A DNA stretch of 64,000 nt from the NCBI GenBank assembly GCA_027559495.1, contig JAMXSV010000001.1, forward strand, positions 744,001 through 808,000, given 5' to 3'. This stretch comes from Aurifilum marmelostoma. Lineage: Eukaryota > Ascomycota > Sordariomycetes > Diaporthales > Cryphonectriaceae. Below, piece by piece: positions 21,625-32,421 of this stretch (position 1 is the stretch's first letter; every line of letters begins with the position of its first letter). A program made the position numbers and the translations under genes. The notes beneath the pieces were generated by a model, which worked only from the letters and a program-made list of their open reading frames with translations, did not search any database and was not told the DNA's origin.

Positions 21625-22845
21625 GATGTGGATGGTGGATGCTATTGGGAGGAGGGAGGATTGTGGTGATGTAGCAGGAATTGTAAACTCCTGAAGAAGG
21701 GAGAGAGTGCGCTGAGCTTCTTATTTATAAGAAAGCGGAAAGCCTGATCAGAGACGGCGCCGGCAACTACGTAGTCCTTGACTGCTTCGTGAATTAGTGG
21801 GACCTCGCCGCGGCGAGCGGAACCTTACTCTACCTACTCTGCCATACCTAGGTAGTGGCCGACTTGACAGGATCGCCAAGATGCCCTACCCGCCAACAAA
21901 CCTTGTTCAGGCCCGCGGCTATGAGTGCTTGCAGAACTAGATCCACCCCAATCCTTACAGCATTAGGATATAACCACCTGCAGCCGAGCGGTTTTGTTGA
22001 CAAGACCTCCGAGGTATTGCTTGGGGCTGGAGCAATTCTCTGACGTGTCTGCATGAAAAGGGGGGAAAAAGTGAGGCGATCCTGAGCAGATTTTTTCCCA
22101 GATAGGTCCCTCTAAAGGTTGTTGACGATCAGGGCGCGAGGCCGACCGAGGCATCTCGATTCTCCACCCCAAGCCGCACCGACCGTTGCAGTATAGGTAG
22201 CAGGGGTTTGCAGCCTCGGCTTGTCGAAAATGTCCTCTTTTTGCACTGACCTGACGTTTTTCCCAGATCGAATTAGATTTGTAAGTCGTCGATTCCCTGT
22301 CCTGATTCAGTGGCTTTCTCTCTCTCTCTCTCTCTCGTGATTTTCAGGCCAGCCCCATAATAGCCTTTCCACAAGTATCTTCCCATACTGAGGAATTAAG
22401 TATCGCTACCTGAAGGACTTGCATAGAGTACTCTGATAAATTGTTAGATGGATAGCAATTCGCATCTCAGCTCGATGTCACAATTTTGGTTTCGCGACTA
22501 CTAATTGAGATGCTGGCATCTTGTCAACACGTAAATTGTGATACATATTCTGAGAGGGAATTAAAAAAAAAAACAGGAGGAAGGAAGAAAGAAACGAACA
22601 ATAATTATAGGGGAGCACGAATTACAATATCAAATGGCAAGCTACTATTACGCTGCTCCAGATTCTGAAGATACTGTATTAATTTTATGCTCATTTTATA
22701 TGATTATAAAGGTTATGATATCTCACACGGCCATGCAATGAGAAAAGACAGTGAAGAGCTAATAAAGGCATACGAAACAGTGATTAATCACAAAATCGTC
22801 CTGATCTCACGCAATGGAGGCAGACCGTATCTATAGAAAGCTCAC
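21625..22845. other. Intergenic: epoxide hydrolase promoter and SET gene 3' flank
   Basis: About 1.2 kb. The left half is GC-richer (promoter of the leftward epoxide hydrolase gene). The right half, 22380-22845, is AT-rich with A runs (22563-22573) and a CT repeat at 22318-22336. No gene seen. Confidence 0.5.
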
Positions 22846-24310
22846 TCACATCAGATAATCACCTACCTTTTCCGAATAGGCCAGGCGGCTGTCGTAGTAC
22901 TTGTGGTACTGCTTTCTGACGCCGCCCGCTCTGTGACTCCGTAGTGTCATGTGGTGTCTGCCCGGGGTAGCCATCTCGTCTTCCTTGTTCTTCTTCTGCT
23001 TTTTTTTCTTCTTCTTGGCGGCCTGCGCACTGGAAGAAGGAGACTTGGGGCGGGATTTGCGAAGGGACTTGGAAGAGGGTCGGGAAGAGGGTCTTGAAGA
23101 TACGATTGCTGGTTTCTCACCCGTTGACGTTTCGCCACCGTCGTGTTGATGCTGTGTCTCGGCCTGCGTTTGCATTTGCGATTTGGGCTGGGCCGTAGAC
23201 TCACTTTCTTGCGGCGGCGGCGGCGGCGGCGGCAGCGGCGGCTGCTGCTGCTGCTGCTCCTCGTCCCCGCCCTGATTCTCATCCTCTTCGAAGTGAAACT
23301 CGACTGGGTGCTCCAAAAGCTCCTGTAGATCCTCTTCCTCCAGATACCCCTCTTCCTCGTCTTCCTTCACCACCTCCTCGTCAGCCCAGACCCGCTCATC
23401 TTCGCTGTCGTCCTCAGCCCAGTACTTGTCAGGAGGGTAGTGCGCATTCTGTTGTGCATCGCAGAGACACATCATTCCCCTGTTTGTGAAGTAGGTGTCG
23501 CCATAGCTTATGAACATCTGCTCACCTGCAGCGATATCGCGGCACGCGCGGAACAAGATTACATTATAACGACGGCCGTACATTGAGGCTCGAGTAGACA
23601 CGTTTGGCCTACAATGATGGTTCAAGAAACGCTGCCCAGGTTGATGCAAAGTTAGCATATTTTCTTTTCCTTTTCTCACGCAGGGATACCTGTGGGATGT
23701 TACTGTAGCACAAAGAGGGCCCAAGGCTGTCACGCCTTTGAAACAAGTTTGTGGCGGCAGCGCTAGGCATGAGCATAATATACCAAGCAATTACTTTCAT
23801 TGGTCCATGATGTCAACCAATAGTACTTACCGTCCAGTTACCAAATTGTACAGCCGTACAATGAACCCGCCGGGACAATTCAAAGCTGAAGAGATCATCA
23901 AACTCCATCTGGACCTCCTTGGGCAGCAACTCACCAAGATACTCACCCAGCGGCGTGCCCTTTGGGATGGGCGCTCTTGCAAAGACACCCAGTCCCAAGA
24001 TCCCGGCGTCACGAAGCTCGATCAGTTTCTCGGCGGGAACGCTGACGGTGCGGCGAAACTCGTCGATGCAGGGCTGGCCGGGACAGGCGCCATCACGCCG
24101 GCCACAGACCCTGCAGAGCATGGAACACGAAGACTTGCGCAAGGCCCTGGCAACTGTCGGCGCGGCAGTGACCGTGGCCCAGTCGCTCTGGGAGACGAGA
24201 TAGTCGGTGACTTTTTTGGGCAGAAAGTCGTACCCGGAGTCAAGGGGCCTCAGATCGCCGTGCTCATCTCGCCACTGGAAGAGAGTCCCAGGCAGCTGCT
24301 GATTTGTCAT
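22846..24310 (-). CDS. SET-domain protein (probable lysine methyltransferase), two exons
   Basis: Exons 24310-23831 and 23631-22846 (199-nt intron, phase 0) give about 421 aa from MTNQQLPGT. A cysteine-rich segment (MLCRVCGRRDGACPGQPC) precedes the SET domain: GLGVFARAPIPKGTPLGEYLGELL, then QFGNWT joined across the intron to RFLNHHCRPNVST (the cofactor-binding RFxNHxCxPN motif), then FRACRDIAAGEQMFISYGDTYF (the GEELxxxYG-like end) and a post-SET CLCDAQQ. The tail is acidic, then Gln/Pro-rich (five Q, seven P), then Lys-rich (KKKKKKQKKNK), suggesting a nuclear protein. The frame stays open upstream to 24475, but that extension translates a GT microsatellite into His-Thr repeats, so I prefer the later ATG. 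The substrate cannot be told. Confidence 0.82.
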
Positions 24311-24367
24311 TACTATGTCTCTGGTATGGTGAGAATGGATTCTGCCCTTTTGATATATCTTTATTCT

Positions 24368-24392
24368 TGTGTGTGTATGTGTGTGTGTGTGT
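24368..24392. repeat. (GT)n microsatellite upstream of the SET gene
   Basis: GT repeats 58-82 bp before the preferred SET-gene start. Read on the minus strand this is CA repeats, consistent with a leader or a 5' intron rather than coding sequence. Confidence 0.75.
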
Positions 24393-25159
24393 AGATTCTG
24401 GGCCAGGTGAAGCTGTGGAAACGTGATGAGGAGAGTTCCATCGCGAAGTTGTGACCGGGGAGAGGACGAGCACACAAGAGTCTATTTAACATGAAGGGAA
24501 GAAAGAGCTGTTCTCTCTCTTTTTGTTCCGCATCAAACATTGACATTGTGATATATTAATAGTCCCTCCGCCATTGAAAATAATTCCATGATTGTGCTCA
24601 ACGGGACAAGGCCCATTGTGGTGACTGAGCCAAACTGGGCCCGTCAAAGGACGGAATGGAGGACAAGTCCATTCTTTGGGCACTGCGCCGGATTGAACAA
24701 TGCTGGTCTGTCCGAGTATGCATATCGATCTGAAGGGGAGAAAATAATATCTGATTTGAAAGAGCAAAATGTAGCAAAGGAAGTGTAGAAGAGAAAGTTG
24801 AGGCAGGGTATGATTTCCTCAAGTCCGTCGAGAGGGTGATGATTAGTAATCTCACCTGCCTCACAAATGCAGTACAGTACCTACAGTACAGTGCATCGGC
24901 TGCTGATGATGTGATCCGGCGCCGCTTTCGGCCCCACGCGGTGGTCCTTTGGTCGCAACTTCTCTGTCCCAAAAAGAGAGTAATATCTTCCCTTCAACCG
25001 CAAAACACAACCACCACCACCACCAGCACCACCACCACCACCATCCCCTCCACGGAGAGCCGTGACCGAAGAAAACAGTAGAAAAACAAAGAAAAAAAAA
25101 AAAGGTCGACATAGTTGGAGCCGTCCTCCTCCAACAAGCAGCAGCAGAAGCCTGTCAAG
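24393..25159. promoter_or_regulatory. Divergent promoter: SET gene (left) and cysteine synthase (right)
   Basis: About 770 bp between starts on opposite strands. It includes a CAC/ACC trinucleotide repeat (about 25008-25046) and an A run just before the cysteine synthase start, probably in its 5' leader. No coding signal. Confidence 0.5.
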
Positions 25160-26381
25160 ATGATACGCCAGACCGTCCGCTCGTTCGCGAGCAGCGCACG
25201 CCGCATGGCTGAGACTCCTCACATGGGCATTGCCCAGGCGCAAGGCATCGCGAGGGGCCTGACAGGAGGTAAGCAAGAAGTATTCCTCCAGGCAGAAATA
25301 CATATAACTAAACTCCATCACAATGTATGGAAAATAACGCTAACCTGGTGCGCTTCTTTTTTTCTTCTTTGCTCCAGCTATCGGCAATACCCCCCTCATC
25401 CGCCTCAACACCATCTCCGAGCAGACAGGCTGCGAGGTCCTAGGCAAGGCCGAGTTCATGAACCCAGGCGGCAGCGTCAAGGACCGCGCGGCCCTCTACG
25501 TGGTGCGAGACGCCGAGCGGAAGGGCCTGCTGAACCCGGGCGGCACTGTGGTCGAGGGCACCGCGGGCAACACGGGCATCGGCTTGGCGCACGTGTGCAG
25601 GTCGCTGGGCTACAAGCTGGTCATCTACATGCCCAACACACAGTCGCAGGGCAAGATCGACCTGCTGCGCCTGCTGGGCGCAGAGGTGTACCCTGTCCCC
25701 GCCGTGGCCTTTGACAACCCCGAGAACTACAACCACCAGGCCCGCCGCCATGCTGAGCGCCTGGGCAAGGGCAACGCCGTGTGGACGAACCAGTTCGACA
25801 ACACGGCCAACAGGCAGGCGCACATCGAGACCACGGGCCCGGAGATCTGGGCGCAGACCAAGGGCAAGGTGGACGCCTTCACGTGCGCCACGGGCACCGC
25901 CGGCACGCTCGCCGGCACGACGAGGTATCTGAAAGAGATCAGCGGCGGGCGGGTCAAGTCCTTCCTTGCGGACCCGCCAGGGAGCGTGCTGCACTCGTAC
26001 GTGCAGTCCGGCGGCAAGCTGGTCGACAGGACGGGCTCGAGCATCACAGAGGGCATCGGGCAGGGGCGCATCACGGACAACCTGAAGCCTGATATCGATC
26101 TTGTGGACGACTCGCTGCACATCTCGGACGAGAAGACCATCGAGATGGTCTACAGGTGTCTGGACGAGGAGGGTCTGTACCTGGGCGCCAGCTCCACGCT
26201 CAATGTCGTCGCGGCCAAGGAGGTCGCCGAGAGGATGGGTCCGGGACACACGGTCGTGACTATGCTGTGTGACGGCGCATATAGATACGCCGACCGCCTG
26301 TTTTCGCGCAAGTGGCTCACGGAGAAGAAGCTCCTAGACGCCATACCCGAGAGCCTGCGCAAGTACATTGTCTTGCCATGA
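25160..26381 (+). CDS. Mitochondrial-type cysteine synthase (PLP-dependent), two exons
   Basis: Exons 25160-25268 and 25378-26381 (109-nt intron, phase 1) give 370 aa. A mitochondrial presequence is likely (MIRQTVRSFASSARRMA: basic and hydroxylated). The catalytic core begins AIGNTPLIRL. The PLP lysine is Lys71 in MNPGGSVKDR. The phosphate/substrate loops are EGTAGNTGIG and TGTAGTLAG, and the C-terminal phosphate site is GASSTLNVVA. The enzyme makes cysteine from O-acetylserine or O-acetylhomoserine and sulfide. The sequence belongs to the fungal mitochondrial group that keeps a longer C-terminus (FSRKWLTEKKLLDAIPESL). A good start context and strong GC3 bias suggest high expression. It converges on the next gene with 86 bp between stop codons. 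Confidence 0.95.
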
Positions 26382-26467
26382 TAGAGCTGGTGGGGAATTT
26401 TAAAAAAAAAAATTTACAATTGAAACTGCAGATCACAGCAGCAACATTGAATTCGTACGGCCAACTC

Positions 26468-27749
26468 TTATGCTGCCTTTTTCGTCTTTTGAGCCTTTGG
26501 CTCGGCAAAGCACTTCTCGTACATGGCCGCCCCCCGTCTGCCCTTGGTCTCGTCCGCCGCAAGGGCATCGTGGACCTCTGCACTCACTGCGTCCCTACGC
26601 GGCTTGAGCTTCCGTGCCATCTCATCGGCGCCCAGGGCCTCGATGGCCAGGTCAAATCCCCGAAGGATCGGCGCAGCAACCACAAAGAATCTGTTCTTCT
26701 CCATCAGGTAGGCCACCCCCTCGGGATCGACGTACGCCTCGTGCGGGTGCAGATCCAGGAGCCCCTTGTTCTCAGGCCACTGCTCCAGTATGACCTGCGC
26801 GTAGATGCGCAGCCTCTTCATGTGCTCCCCATCCTTGCCGTGCTTGACCACCATCGCGGCCGCCAGCAACAGGGGTGTCGCCAGGATCTGGGGGTCCTTC
26901 CGAAGCGGGAACCTTTCCGTCTTCTCGAATGCCGTCTTGGCCTGGCCCTGCAGCTGGTGCTGCTCCTCCGCCAGGAACTGCATCACCCTCTCCGCATTCA
27001 TGTACGCCCTCTCCGTCGCCCCGGGCGCCCACCCTTCCTTTGCAGCCTGATCAGCCACAGCAGTCATGACCTCCTGCACCGTCTCGGACGAGTCCAGCTT
27101 CAGGCCGGTTCGCCCCGGGTTCTTCATGGCCTCAAACACAGGGCCCATGTGCCCTGCCTGGCTGGCCTTCCTCACGATCTTGGGCCAGTCGGACGGCAGG
27201 AATTTGCGGTTCGCGTTGAACCACAGGGCCTCGAGCAGGCCAGGCAGCTTCTGCCAGTCCTCGGTGGTGCGCATGTTGTCCATGGCCTGGTACAGCATGC
27301 GGCGGGCGGGGGGCACGGCGCCGCCGGCCGAGTCGATGTGGCGCAGGCGGATGCGCTGGTCGTCGAGCTCGATCTCGATAGGGTCCTGCTCGAGCTTGTG
27401 CTTCCAGCGCGAGCGGAAGAGCTTCTTGCGCTGGGGGATGGACAGGTACGAGGGCAGGATGATCTTGTGGGTGAGCTCCTTCAGGATCTTGTCGAGGTCT
27501 TCGTTGGAGGATCTGCTGAAGGTTATTATGCTGCCTGTTGCCCGTACTTCCGTGTCAGTAAATTTTGTCTTTCACCGTCAGGTTTCGTCTGAAAGAGAAG
27601 ACGGTGTGCGCTTTCGCTTTGGCTCGCTCACCTTGGGCTGCTGTGGCGGAGAAGCATCTTGTCTGTGCAGGTGCTGTTGATCTTATAGACGCCTCTACTA
27701 TTAAAGAGCGGCCAGCCTTGAGGGCCGGCCGTATTGTATGAATTGACAT
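26468..27749 (-). CDS. Conserved fungal mitochondrial protein, function unknown, two exons
   Basis: Exons 27749-27632 and 27534-26468 (97-nt intron, phase 1, CAAG|GTGAGC to AACAG) give 394 aa. The first 38 residues are a clear mitochondrial presequence (Arg, Ser, Ala-rich, with CFSATAAQ before the likely cleavage). The body is mostly helical: ILPSYLSIPQRKKLFRSRW, IRLRHIDS, MRTTEDWQKLPGLLEALWF and PILRGFDLAIEAL. It ends in a Lys-rich tail. I recognise the general pattern of a fungal mitochondrial protein but not a named family. The start lies 312 bp from that of mitoribosomal bL19 on the other strand, so a link to mitochondrial translation is possible (inference only). Confidence 0.8.
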
Positions 27750-28061
27750 GCCTGCTGCGTGGTTGAACTGCAGGAAACCAGATCGTGTGGGAGGGTGCAG
27801 CTCGTCGCCCTCTCGATCGCGCGCATCCGCTCAAAAAGTTGCAGGTGCAAAGTGCCTGCCGACGAGGGTGCCGGTCAGTCGCAAGTGGGGCCCTAGCAAG
27901 GGACTGAGGCCAATCATAACTTGCCAATCCACCAACCCCTGCTCGATGTCTCTCGAGTGGCCCAAGAATTTGAGCTGTATCGACGACGACTTTGATTTCA
28001 TAGCACTTTGGTCCTCCATCCCAATCCCGGGTCGCGAGACCACACACCCACACCCATACAC
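27750..28061. promoter_or_regulatory. Compact bidirectional promoter of two mitochondrial genes
   Basis: 312 bp between the ATG of the mitochondrial protein (minus) and that of bL19m (plus). Both leaders must fit here, so the core promoter is probably shared. No TATA box could be assigned with confidence. Confidence 0.6.
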
Positions 28062-28922
28062 ATGATGAGCGCAATATCATCAAGACGGCCACTTGGCTGT
28101 CTAAAGACAGTCTTCCGTCAGAACAGGACACGACAACAGAGGAGAAGCTACGCCAATGCCATCCTCAAAGAGCCTCAGCGCATTCCTCCAGTGCCACCAA
28201 CACCCGCTCCCAAATTATGTCAGTTCCCAAGTATCAGACAGACAGAAAAAAAAAGGAGAACAGACTCAGACTCCTTTCCTGTCTTCTGAGCTACCTACTA
28301 ACCTGCGCATCTCCCGAACCAGACGCCATCGCCAACAAGACCCACCACCTCAACCCAACCACCTCCAGCCCCATCCGCACCGCCTTCGCCGTCTACACAA
28401 CCCCCCCTCACAGCACGCCCGCACCTAGGCCTGGCCCCGACGCCCACCCACCCCCACATCCTCCGCCCCGCGCCCTCCCCGATCGAAGCCCACCACGCCT
28501 ACCAGATCAAGAAGATGGACCCCTCGGGCGCCCGCACCCGCCTCTTCTCCAAGCAGAACCCGGACAGCGCCCGCGTCGGCGACATCCTCCTCGTCACCAG
28601 CAAGCGCGCCGCCGAGCCCTTTGCGGGCGTCCTGGTCGCCATCCGCCGCAGGGGCATCGAGACCGCCATCCTGCTGCGCGGCCAGCTGACCAAGATCGGC
28701 GTCGAGATGTGGTTCAAGGTCTACAGCCGGAGCGTCACGGGCATCGAGATCGTGAAGCGCGCCAAGAAGAGGGCCAGGCGCGCTAAGCTGACCTACCTGC
28801 GCAAGCCAAAGCATGATGTCGGCAGTGTGGACCACATCGTGAGGGAATGGCGCAAGGGCAGGAACGTGTTTGCCAGTGCGGGTAAGAAGAAGGGCAAGAA
28901 GAAGAGGGTTCTGGAGTTCTAG
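28062..28922 (+). CDS. IMG1: Mitochondrial ribosomal protein bL19m
   Basis: Exon 1 is 28062-28218 (52 codons plus 1 nt), with presequence MMSAISSRRPLGCLKTVFRQ and RRSYANAI. The second exon carries the bL19 fold: DPSGARTRLF, ARVGDILLVTSKRAAEPFAGVLVAIRRRGIETAILLRG, GVEMWFKVYSRSVTGIEIV and a basic tail (KRAKKRARRAKLTYLRKPKH). The matching yeast protein is Img1. The acceptor is uncertain: CACAG at 28413 gives 221 aa, CCAG at 28368 gives 236 aa; both keep phase, and the linker is Pro/Thr-rich. The nearest-looking acceptor (28322) gives the wrong frame and is excluded. The C-terminal KKKGKKKRVLEF is typical. Located in the mitoribosome large subunit. Confidence 0.9.
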
Positions 28923-29640
28923 GTCAGGTGAGACTTAGGGGTAGAGAGGCTATCCCGGGAAGTGGAAGGATAAGAGAATTTGCACGGTGATGTGTGTCAT
29001 ATGAATGCACAGAGATGGATGGATGGTGAGGGTGGCAGGTATTCGGAGGCAGCCGCACTGTCCAGTGACACACTGCTTCGATATAGCACATGTATGAACA
29101 TGAAGAAAGGGAAAGGGGAAAAGAAATAAAAAAAAAATATCTTGCCACATACGATCTCAAGAAGAAAGCACGCGGCAATGTGCCTGATGTAGAGTCAGAT
29201 ATGAACATTGATGACCTGTTTGTACAATATAAGACAGCAAGCCCCCCACCGACCGGTCTTTACAACAAGAGCTCGAGTCCTGATCTACCTCATACGCATG
29301 GTCCAAACCGACCATAATATAGACGACCGCCCTTTCTGCAAAACTTGACACGTGTATGCTGCTGAAGGGTATCGAAGAAAATACAAAACTCCAGACCCAA
29401 TGTCGCTGAACGAAAGTGATTCAAGACCTGAGCACCCTGCAAACCAAGAACTCCTTCCTACTGTATCCTGCGTTTCCGAATTTTCACCGTATCCGCTGCC
29501 CATGCATACGCAAAAATGTTCTGTTCTGCCATTTGCGCCAACATTGTGGTTCAGAATCAAAAAAGGCCGCCCAATCGTGTGAATAAACAGGGAAGGGAAA
29601 GAAACGAAGGTGAGGTCTAGTCCGCAATTGGATAGATCCA
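28923..29640. other. Intergenic between convergent genes
   Basis: About 720 bp holding the 3' regions of bL19m and TRK. No gene, repeat or hairpin noted. Confidence 0.5.
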
Positions 29641-32421
29641 CTAGACCTCCTCCCTTCCTCTTGTGTTATACTCAGATCTTCTCGAGAGCGAGAATGTCTC
29701 TGATCTCCTCGGGATACTTCGAGAATTCTCAAAGCCCAGGTCTTCGTCATCCGTTGCATGACCACCACTCATGGGCCTTCTCGGCGACTGGGGTACCGCG
29801 GGGCCCGGGTGCAGGAATGACGTGAGAAGGTTGCTGTTGACACGATCGACGCGGTTCTCGCCGATGCTCCTGCTGCGCCTGCGGCTCAAACTTCTCCCAT
29901 CCGTCCCGACCGAGATGGTCGAATTGCGCCGTGGTAGCGTCCTGGCCTTGGGCAGCGCAGGCTCCTCTGCCTCCTTTAGGAACCGGGACTCAGATGGCAG
30001 CAGTACAGCACGGTCCAGACCATAAGGCAGGCCACGGTGGCGACCACGAATCTGCATCGCAATGATGACCAGCTTGCCGACGACGGTGAACTGGGACGAC
30101 AGGCTGGCATTGACGCCAGTATAGCCCAGGCTCAGGCCTACGGTACCGTAGGCGCTGACAATCTCAAATAGAATAGCAAACATGCTGAAGTCGTTGTTCT
30201 GGATGCGAGGGCCCTCGGAGATGGACAGGATGAAGAAGCCGATGAATATATACCACAGGTCGAAGGACAGCTGACGCCGCAAGTGAGCGCCCACGTAGCT
30301 GAGAGATCCGGCCGGCTCGGCCTCGTCATCGTCCTCATGCCCGCTCCCGTGGTAAATACCGAGAGATTTCTCCTCATAGACATTGGTGCGGCGGACGGAG
30401 ATGGCAATGGGGAAGATGGAGATGTACATCATGATGAGGTAGGATGTCTGCACGCCGGGATGAAGGTCTGATAGGTTGACACAGGAGAAACCTGCAGTTC
30501 TCGTAGAGAAAGCCTGGAACGCGCCATCAAGAACTTTGATTCCAGGGGACAGGTTTGCGACCACGCCGCTCCCAAGCTGTTGTTACATGTCAGCTGATGT
30601 GTTTTCCTTGATCTCTTGTTGCGATCCCCCAGGAATTGTAACTCACATCAAGAATGACGAAGAAGAGCAGGTCGATACCGTTGAGGATGACGAGCAGCCA
30701 TAACAGCCACCACGTGGCAGCTGATGGGAACAGCAGCGTGAAGCAGCGACGAGGGTGGTCGAGCAGGAACCGAAGCTCTTCCCACAGGCCAGACCCTGTT
30801 GTGGCGCACAAGCTGGAGATCCAGATGATGAATCGAAGCATCACCGGAAACCCCGTGTTTCCAATGACGATGAAGAAGCTCATGATAAGTAGCGGAAAGA
30901 CAGCCGTGTTGAAGGAGTTCATGCTGTCAGGTGTCAATGTGAAACCTAGGTCGGTGAAGGCCGAAGTACCCGTGAAGATGCCCCACCAGGCCCGGCCTTG
31001 GCTGGCGGCGTCGACGATCGAGCCATAGGGGCTGTGGAGAATCCATGGAGTCAGCATGACAATTGCCAGCGCGAAGAACCCCCAGAAGTACAGCGACAAG
31101 ATTAGAGACAGTGTCTTGAGGGACCTGTACTCGATGCCACCGAGCTCCTCCCTCTGGTCGTCTGTTAGCTCGCCCACGAAGGCCGAATTTCGTCCCAGCG
31201 TGGGCTGCCAGCTCAGGTAGGGGGCGAGGTCGTACTTGTCCCCACTGAGTGCGCCCCGTATCGTAGAGACCGTGTTCCGTCTCGCGCGCGCGAAGGATCC
31301 GCCGGTGGTCTGGTGATGCAGTTTGTCGCCACCGCTGTTCATGAAGCGGGGTCTCCTAAACTTGAAAGGCGTGAATACGTTCAGAAATGCTATCGCATCC
31401 TCGTTGAACTCCTCCCTCCGGCTCGGCTTCTTCACTGGCTCCTGGATGGTGATCCCTTTCGGGCGGGCTGCTGCTGTCTGTGCCTCGCCGTCGCTGTTCA
31501 AGGCGTAGCCAGGCGTAAACAAGGGCTCTGGGTCCTCCTCGGCCGCGCCGTCCTCGACCCTCCTCGGCCTCTCGCCCAATTCGACATCCCTTGGCCCGGG
31601 AATGCGGAGAACCTCGTCGTTGTCGGTATTCCGCTGGCGCTGGACAATGGCAATGTGTTCCTCATCGCTTCTTGCTGGCACCTTCAACACGGCATCCTCC
31701 ACGCCATCACTCCTCTTAACGGTCCCGGCGAAAGTGATGCCGGGCGTCTTCTCCTCTGTCGTGTTCTGGTCATCGCTGCCCTCGGGGCTAGGGCCAGAGC
31801 TGGCGCCGCTCGTCGCTTTTCCGTTTGGCTCGTCAAGGATAAACCCATCGTTGGTTATTCTGTGCCTGGCACCATTATGCATAACCCTTATGTCACTCAT
31901 GTTGACGCCACCGATGGGCCGCTCGGTCGCAGGCTTGGCCTTGGACTTTGATTTGGTTATGGTAGCCCGACGGGTTCGGGCCTCGCGGACGAGATCCTGG
32001 AACTTCTTTTCAAACCAGAACAGGCGCAAGAATACCACAAACGAATTGATCGAGATAGGGTTCGAGACCATGGCGCAGATCATGATCACGACCTGCTGGA
32101 ATGTGTTGAGCTTGTTCACGTCGACCGGATTCAGCCCGGCCTGGGTGTTGGCTCCAGCGGCGAAGAAGAGCGCGTTAATGTAGGCCAATTCTCCTGAGCC
32201 CGAAGCATATATTAAAATAGAGGCCAATATGGTCAGGCCCACGACCCAGAAGTCTATAATGACACATGTATCAGCCACTAGAAGTGAGGAAGATCCTGCA
32301 GCTGGCTAAGGGAGGACTCACAATGTATTGTGATGAAGTTGAAGTGAGGCTTCTTGGAAACAAAAGAGGGTTTTAGGGACTTGATCTGGTCCCAAAAGAT
32401 GCTGTAGACGGGTGACACCAT
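29641..32421 (-). CDS. TRK1: TRK-type potassium transporter, three exons
   Basis: Exons 32421-32322, 32253-30647 and 30576-29641 give about 880 aa. The first exon holds HFNFITIHYFWVVGLTIL, the usual start of the first membrane-pore-membrane unit. The four pore loops are visible: AGANTQAGLN (A), TGTSAFTDLGFTLTPDSMN (B), STRTAGFSCVNLSDLHPG (C) and SAYGTVGLSLGYTG (D). A long hydrophilic loop of about 220 residues lies between units A and B, as in fungal Trk1. The tail after the last membrane segment (LVIIAMQIRGRHRGLPYGLDRAVLLP) is Ser/Arg-rich and likely phosphorylated. It is a plasma-membrane high-affinity K+ uptake system driven by membrane potential. Both introns are about 70 nt with good signals. 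Confidence 0.95.

Noticed and set aside
20656..21669. 337-codon plus-strand frame opposite the epoxide hydrolase
   Set aside because: Mirror frame of a GC3-rich gene; Arg/Val/Leu/His-rich composition and no domain.
25440..26249. 269-codon minus-strand frame opposite cysteine synthase
   Set aside because: Antisense shadow of the PLP enzyme; no own start context or domain.
26312..27592. 426-codon plus-strand frame opposite the mitochondrial protein
   Set aside because: Shadow frame; it begins inside the end of cysteine synthase, and the minus-strand product has a presequence and splice signals.
28322..28413. Acceptor at 28321 for the bL19m intron
   Set aside because: It gives a Pro-rich out-of-frame product and cannot reach the conserved GARTRLF block.
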